Assembly: GCA_025996755.1 (NCBI GenBank)
Contig: BNTR01000111.1
Span: 1 to 9,368 of the forward strand
Length of the DNA: 9,368 nucleotides
Source: Bacteroidia bacterium
GTDB lineage: Bacteria > Bacteroidota > Bacteroidia > Bacteroidales > Azobacteroidaceae
Direction: 5' to 3'
Positions 6,905 through 9,368 of this stretch are shown piece by piece (positions within the stretch are counted from its first letter, which is position 1; every line of letters starts with the position of its first letter). The translations under genes and the position numbers were made by a program. The notes under the pieces were generated by a model that saw nothing but the letters and a program-made list of their open reading frames with translations, was not told where the DNA came from and made no database searches.

Positions 6905-7792
6905 TTATTTTTGTGCTTCGGCTCCGCCAACAATATCCAGCAACTCGCTGGTGATGGCTTGTTGCCGCTGCTTGTTGAACTGAATGGTCAGTTCGTCCAA
7001 AATATCTTCGGCATTGTCGGTTGCCACCTGCATCGCCACGAGGCGTGCCGCCTGCTCGGCAGCCGACGAATCGGCAACAACGGCATACACTTTGCTCTGC
7101 AACGACTGCGGAATCAATGCCTGCAAGATGGTCTCTCGGTCAGGTTCCACGATGTAATCGGCTTGAACAGAACTCTTTGCGTCATCGCCCGCCGCCAACT
7201 GCTCACTGCTCACCGGAAGAAATTGCTCCACTGTGGGCACCTGCACGGCGGAACTTTTGAAATGGTTATAGACCAGTTCAACCTTGTCAATCTTGTGTTG
7301 GCGAAAATCCGTCATCAGCGACTGCGCAATCTGCTTCGCACCCGCAAAATTAGGCTCGTCCATCAGCGGGATGTAACTGCCCCTGAAATTAAATTCGCGC
7401 CTCAACTTACGAATTTCGCCCTCGATTTTTTTGCCGACGGCATAAATTTCAATCGCGTCGTCGGGCAAATGCCGGTAGCGAGCCAGCGTTTCCTTGAAAA
7501 GTTTGAACGCATTGGCATTAAACGCACCGCACAGGCTTGAATTGGACGACAGGGCAACGATGGCTACACGTTTCACATCGCGCTCCTCCGCCAAATTCGA
7601 CGCAAAATCGGGTGAAGCACTCAAAAAAGACTTCAAAATCTCGTCCAATTTGTGCTGATAGGGCAAAAAACTTTCAATCCGCTTTTGGGATTTGCGCAAC
7701 TTCGCCGAAGCCACCATTTTCATGGCAGAAGTAATCTTCTTCGTCGATTTCACAGAGCCAATCCGGCTCTTTATCTCTTTTAATGAAGGCAT
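6905..7792 (-). CDS. atpG: F1Fo ATP synthase gamma subunit (295 aa)
   Basis: Gamma is the central rotor stalk of F1, turning inside the alpha3beta3 ring to couple proton flow to ATP synthesis. Seen: the conserved N-terminal helix IKSRIGSVKSTKKITSAMKM, a Rossmann-like middle region with ALSSNSSLCGAFN (Bacteroidota form of the SDRGLCG segment), and the C-terminal helix with DNAEDILDELTIQFNKQRQ and ITSELLDIVGGAEA. The start at 7792 is chosen because it gives the standard MPSLKEIKSRI beginning; the frame stays open another 35 codons upstream through the promoter region. No other ATP synthase gene is adjacent: the upstream neighbour is divergent hisF and the downstream one is the serine acetyltransferase gene. 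A -7 element about 28 bp upstream suggests it has its own promoter. Confidence 0.96.
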   Translation of the reverse strand: MPSLKEIKSRIGSVKSTKKITSAMKMVASAKLRKSQKRIESFLPYQHKLDEILKSFLSASPDFASNLAEERDVKRVAIVALSSNSSLCGAFNANAFKLFKETLARYRHLPDDAIEIYAVGKKIEGEIRKLRREFNFRGSYIPLMDEPNFAGAKQIAQSLMTDFRQHKIDKVELVYNHFKSSAVQVPTVEQFLPVSSEQLAAGDDAKSSVQADYIVEPDRETILQALIPQSLQSKVYAVVADSSAAEQAARLVAMQVATDNAEDILDELTIQFNKQRQQAITSELLDIVGGAEAQK

Positions 7793-7819
7793 TTTTTTTA
7801 CTTTATGAATTACGAACTG

Positions 7820-7827
7820 CAAAGGTA
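7820..7827 (-). promoter_or_regulatory. -7 promoter element for atpG and following genes
   Basis: The minus strand reads TACCTTTG, about 28 bp before the atpG start, within a region of long A and T runs. No clear -33 TTTG is present. Confidence 0.65.
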
Positions 7828-7883
7828 ATATTTTCTTTTGAAAAAAACTCATTTTGCGGAAAAAAAGGAGCAAAAAAATTTCG

Positions 7884-7891
7884 TACCTTTG
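7884..7891 (+). promoter_or_regulatory. -7 promoter element for hisF
   Basis: TACCTTTG lies 16 bp before the hisF start, so the leader would be only about 10 nt or hisF may be nearly leaderless. This is too short for any histidine leader peptide or T-box, so hisF does not appear to be attenuated from this promoter. A TTTG at 7853-7856 is about 27 bp upstream, longer than the usual spacing. Confidence 0.68.
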
Positions 7892-7907
7892 CACCAATTA
7901 AATTTTT

Positions 7908-8678
7908 ATGCTTGCAAAACGAATCATTCCCTGCTTGGACGTGAAAGACGGCACTACCGTCAAAGGCGTGCATTTCGTCGATTTTCGCGACGCGGGCGAC
8001 CCGGTGGAGTTGGGTCGACAATACAGCGACCAGGGTGCCGACGAACTTGTGTATCTCGACATCACCGCTTCGCACGAAGGGCGCAAAACGTTTCTCGACC
8101 TGGTGCGCCGCGTGGCTGCGACGGTCAGTATCCCTTTCACCGTGGGCGGCGGCATCAACGAACTGGGCGATGTGGACAGGCTTTTGAATGCCGGTGCCGA
8201 CAAGGTGTCCATCAATTCGGCAGCCATCCGCAACCCACATCTGATTGAAGAAATCGCGCGAAATTTCGGCTCTCAGGTGTGTGTCGTGGCGATTGATGCA
8301 GCTCCTCAAGCCCCCCCAGCCCCCCTCAGCGGGGAGTGGCTCTGCTACCTCAACGGCGGGCGCATCCCCACCGACAAAGACCTCTTCGCGTGGGCAAAGG
8401 AAGCCGAAAACCGCGGGGCGGGCGAAATCCTGTTCACCTCCATGGCTCACGACGGCGCAAAAACGGGCTATGCCAATGAGGCATTAGCCCGCTTGTCCGA
8501 CGATTTGGGTATCCCCGTCATCGCCTCCGGCGGGGCGGGCACCAGGGAGCATTTCCGCGATGTGTTTACCCTTGGAAAAGCCGATGCCGCCCTCGCCGCC
8601 AGCGTTTTTCACTTCGGCGAAATCCCTATACCGGAGTTGAAACGGTATTTGAGGAGTGAAAATATCATCATTCGTTAG
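7908..8678 (+). CDS. hisF: Imidazole glycerol phosphate synthase cyclase subunit HisF (256 aa)
   Basis: HisF joins PRFAR with ammonia delivered by the HisH glutaminase to give imidazole glycerol phosphate and AICAR, linking histidine and purine synthesis. Seen: a complete (beta/alpha)8 barrel with catalytic D11 in PCLDV and D130 in VVAIDA, phosphate-binding VGGG (79-82) and ASGGAG (206-211), and TSMAHDG (177-183) in the variable position where many HisF have SMDRDG. After D130 the loop carries about six extra residues rich in Ala and Pro (residues 132-143) compared with the Bacteroides form as I recall it; the matching DNA is a C-rich hairpin-like tract. HisH, HisA and the other his genes are not in the window. 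The 3' end overlaps the convergent propeller gene by 11 bp. Confidence 0.95.
   Translation: MLAKRIIPCLDVKDGTTVKGVHFVDFRDAGDPVELGRQYSDQGADELVYLDITASHEGRKTFLDLVRRVAATVSIPFTVGGGINELGDVDRLLNAGADKVSINSAAIRNPHLIEEIARNFGSQVCVVAIDAAPQAPPAPLSGEWLCYLNGGRIPTDKDLFAWAKEAENRGAGEILFTSMAHDGAKTGYANEALARLSDDLGIPVIASGGAGTREHFRDVFTLGKADAALAASVFHFGEIPIPELKRYLRSENIIIR
8301..8336. repeat. C-rich hairpin-like insertion inside hisF
   Basis: This tract has two runs of C (7 and 6 bases), then TCAGC and GGGG, so that CCCC at 8322-8325 can pair with GGGG at 8331-8334 around a 5-base loop. It encodes Ala/Pro-rich residues 132-143, in frame, directly after catalytic D130. It resembles short C-run/G-run palindromes that I know from intergenic regions of some Bacteroidota; that origin is inference. 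No second copy exists in this window. Confidence 0.4.
8668..8678. other. 11-bp tail-to-tail overlap of hisF and the propeller gene
   Basis: The last codons of hisF (stop TAG at 8676-8678) are read in reverse as the last codons of the propeller gene (stop TGA at 8670-8668). No hairpin terminator for either gene is visible around the overlap. Confidence 0.85.
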
Positions 8679-9240
8679 ACGGGCGGTTGAACACAAAAGC
8701 GTTGGCATTGATGCCGACATTGATTGTCTTTTTCTTCACTCCATCGGCTCCAAATACATACACTTCGCCATCGTCCTGATAGTTGGTGTTGGATATGAAA
8801 ACGTCGCCGGAGGTGGGATTTACGCCGATGCCATAGACGGTGTCAAATGTTGTGCCGTCTGTGACGATAGGTGTAACCTGCTGAGTTTCAATGTTGAAGA
8901 TGCCCAGCGAGTTGTTTGTCGAATAATCCGCATTGTAGGTTCTGCCAAAGAAATAGAGGTCGTTGCCCAAAATCGTGAAATTGCAGTTGGCAATGAGGTC
9001 GCCCGTGTTTACGGCTGTTATGGCATTTGTGTTTTTATCAATGCGTTGCAGCCCGCCCTTGTCTAATGCAAAATCGCCTTGATGGGTCACATAAATGTCG
9101 CCTTTCGCATCTGCACGCACGATGTAGGGGTTTGTGCCCATTTCTAACTGATTTACTTTTGCAAAAGTCGCAATATCTACAATAAATATGTAGCTGTCGA
9201 AAGTGGTATGATTCTCGTCTTGCCGGTAATTGGCAATATA
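8668..9240 (-). CDS. DUF5074/YncE-like beta-propeller protein, N-terminally incomplete
   Basis: The open frame covers 190 residues before the stop at 8668, with no natural start; the first internal ATG (9141) lies mid-repeat and is not the true start. Seen: propeller-like blades with alternating strands and turns, including [52 protein letters not shown] and [25 protein letters not shown], in the order of the C-terminal blades of DUF5074 / YncE-type secreted proteins of Bacteroidota, where such proteins often sit beside TonB-dependent receptor genes. The partner and ligand are unknown here, and the signal peptide is missing. The frame ends at a TGA made at 9241-9243, exactly where the sequence changes to an unrelated flippase fragment, so I take the 5' truncation to be a contig-end artefact. 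Confidence 0.75.
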   Translation of the reverse strand, partial: YIANYRQDENHTTFDSYIFIVDIATFAKVNQLEMGTNPYIVRADAKGDIYVTHQGDFALDKGGLQRIDKNTNAITAVNTGDLIANCNFTILGNDLYFFGRTYNADYSTNNSLGIFNIETQQVTPIVTDGTTFDTVYGIGVNPTSGDVFISNTNYQDDGEVYVFGADGVKKKTINVGINANAFVFNRPSNE

Positions 9241-9241
9241 T

Positions 9242-9368
9242 CAAAAAAGGATTTTGTGTGGATAAGCCATACCGTCAAGCGTTACAACCAACTTGTAATC
9301 GTGTTTACAGGGGTCGGACTCATCATGCTGTTGGCATCCACATTTGTGTATGATTTATGGCTTGGGAA
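9242..9368 (+). CDS. Fragment of a probable oligosaccharide/lipopolysaccharide flippase (Wzx/MOP type)
   Basis: Reading from 9244 in frame gives KKDFVWISHTVKRYN followed by a hydrophobic membrane segment (LVIVFTGVGLIMLLASTFVY) and DLWLG, open to the window end. A lysine-rich loop with DFxWI, one transmembrane helix and then a VYxLWLG motif is the pattern of polysaccharide-transport flippases of the MOP superfamily. There is no start or stop, and the frame is joined to the antisense of the propeller gene at about 9241, so this is only about 41 codons of a gene located elsewhere. Its length, 127 bases, matches the displaced segment at the left end. Confidence 0.5.

Noticed and set aside
8300..8340. 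Frameshift or sequencing error in hisF at the C-runs
   Set aside because: The frame stays open and in phase with conserved HisF sequence on both sides (VVAIDA before, YLNGGR after), so an in-frame insertion explains it better, although homopolymer length deserves checking.
7803..8450. A 215-codon minus-strand frame across hisF
   Set aside because: It is antisense to hisF and covers both divergent promoters; no family features were recognised.
1..9368. CRISPR array, phage defence, toxin-antitoxin or mobile-element system
   Set aside because: No spaced repeats, transposase, integrase, nuclease pair or short toxin-antitoxin gene pair was found; the genes are metabolic and informational, with one putative repair gene.

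Overview
The window looks like DNA from an uncultivated member of the Bacteroidota, probably Bacteroidales. Four start-proximal sites match the Bacteroidota sigma-factor -7 consensus TAnnTTTG. The proteins (HisF, SerAT, AtpG, an ACSM-like acyl-CoA synthetase, a DUF5074/YncE-like surface propeller) read like those of that phylum, and no Shine-Dalgarno-type sites stand out. There is no CRISPR array, no tRNA or rRNA, no transposase and no phage gene. I do not see a new multi-gene system; most genes are housekeeping or metabolic.

Layout. Bases 1-127 are an exact second copy of bases 2284-2410, an internal piece of the acyl-CoA synthetase gene, and they are fused to a galE gene (minus strand) that has lost its C-terminal part. 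A divergent promoter pair at 962-990 serves galE and the acyl-CoA synthetase gene (1018-2676, plus). Converging on the latter is a minus-strand operon of a secreted C1B cysteine peptidase, greA and a HIT-family gene (4749 down to 2684), with its own promoter near 4774. After an AT-rich gap of about 216 bp comes a second minus-strand operon: atpG, a serine O-acetyltransferase gene and a winged-helix gene of the AlkZ/YcaQ type (7792 down to 4966). A second divergent promoter region (7793-7907) separates atpG from hisF (plus, 7908-8678). hisF overlaps, tail to tail, the 3' end of a DUF5074/YncE-like gene (minus) whose reading frame breaks near 9240. The last 127 bases encode, on the plus strand, a piece of what looks like an oligosaccharide flippase.

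The strongest signal beyond the genes concerns integrity. Both ends carry a segment of 127 bases (127 exactly on the left, 127 within a few bases on the right) that does not continue the gene it is attached to. This number equals a common final k-mer size of de Bruijn assemblers. The simplest reading is that the window is a whole contig ending in two chimeric or branch k-mers, so galE and the propeller gene are probably truncated by assembly rather than by evolution. A genuine tandem duplication (unit 128-2410) remains possible for the left end.

The genes serve separate jobs: sugar-nucleotide epimerisation, carboxylic acid activation, peptide breakdown, transcript-cleavage rescue, cysteine synthesis, ATP synthase assembly, possible alkylation or crosslink DNA repair, and histidine synthesis. 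The more interesting biological points are the AlkZ-like QxQ protein, an atpG gene apart from the rest of the ATP synthase genes, a C-rich hairpin-like insertion in an active-site loop of HisF, and a palindromic promoter pair whose polymerase footprints must overlap.
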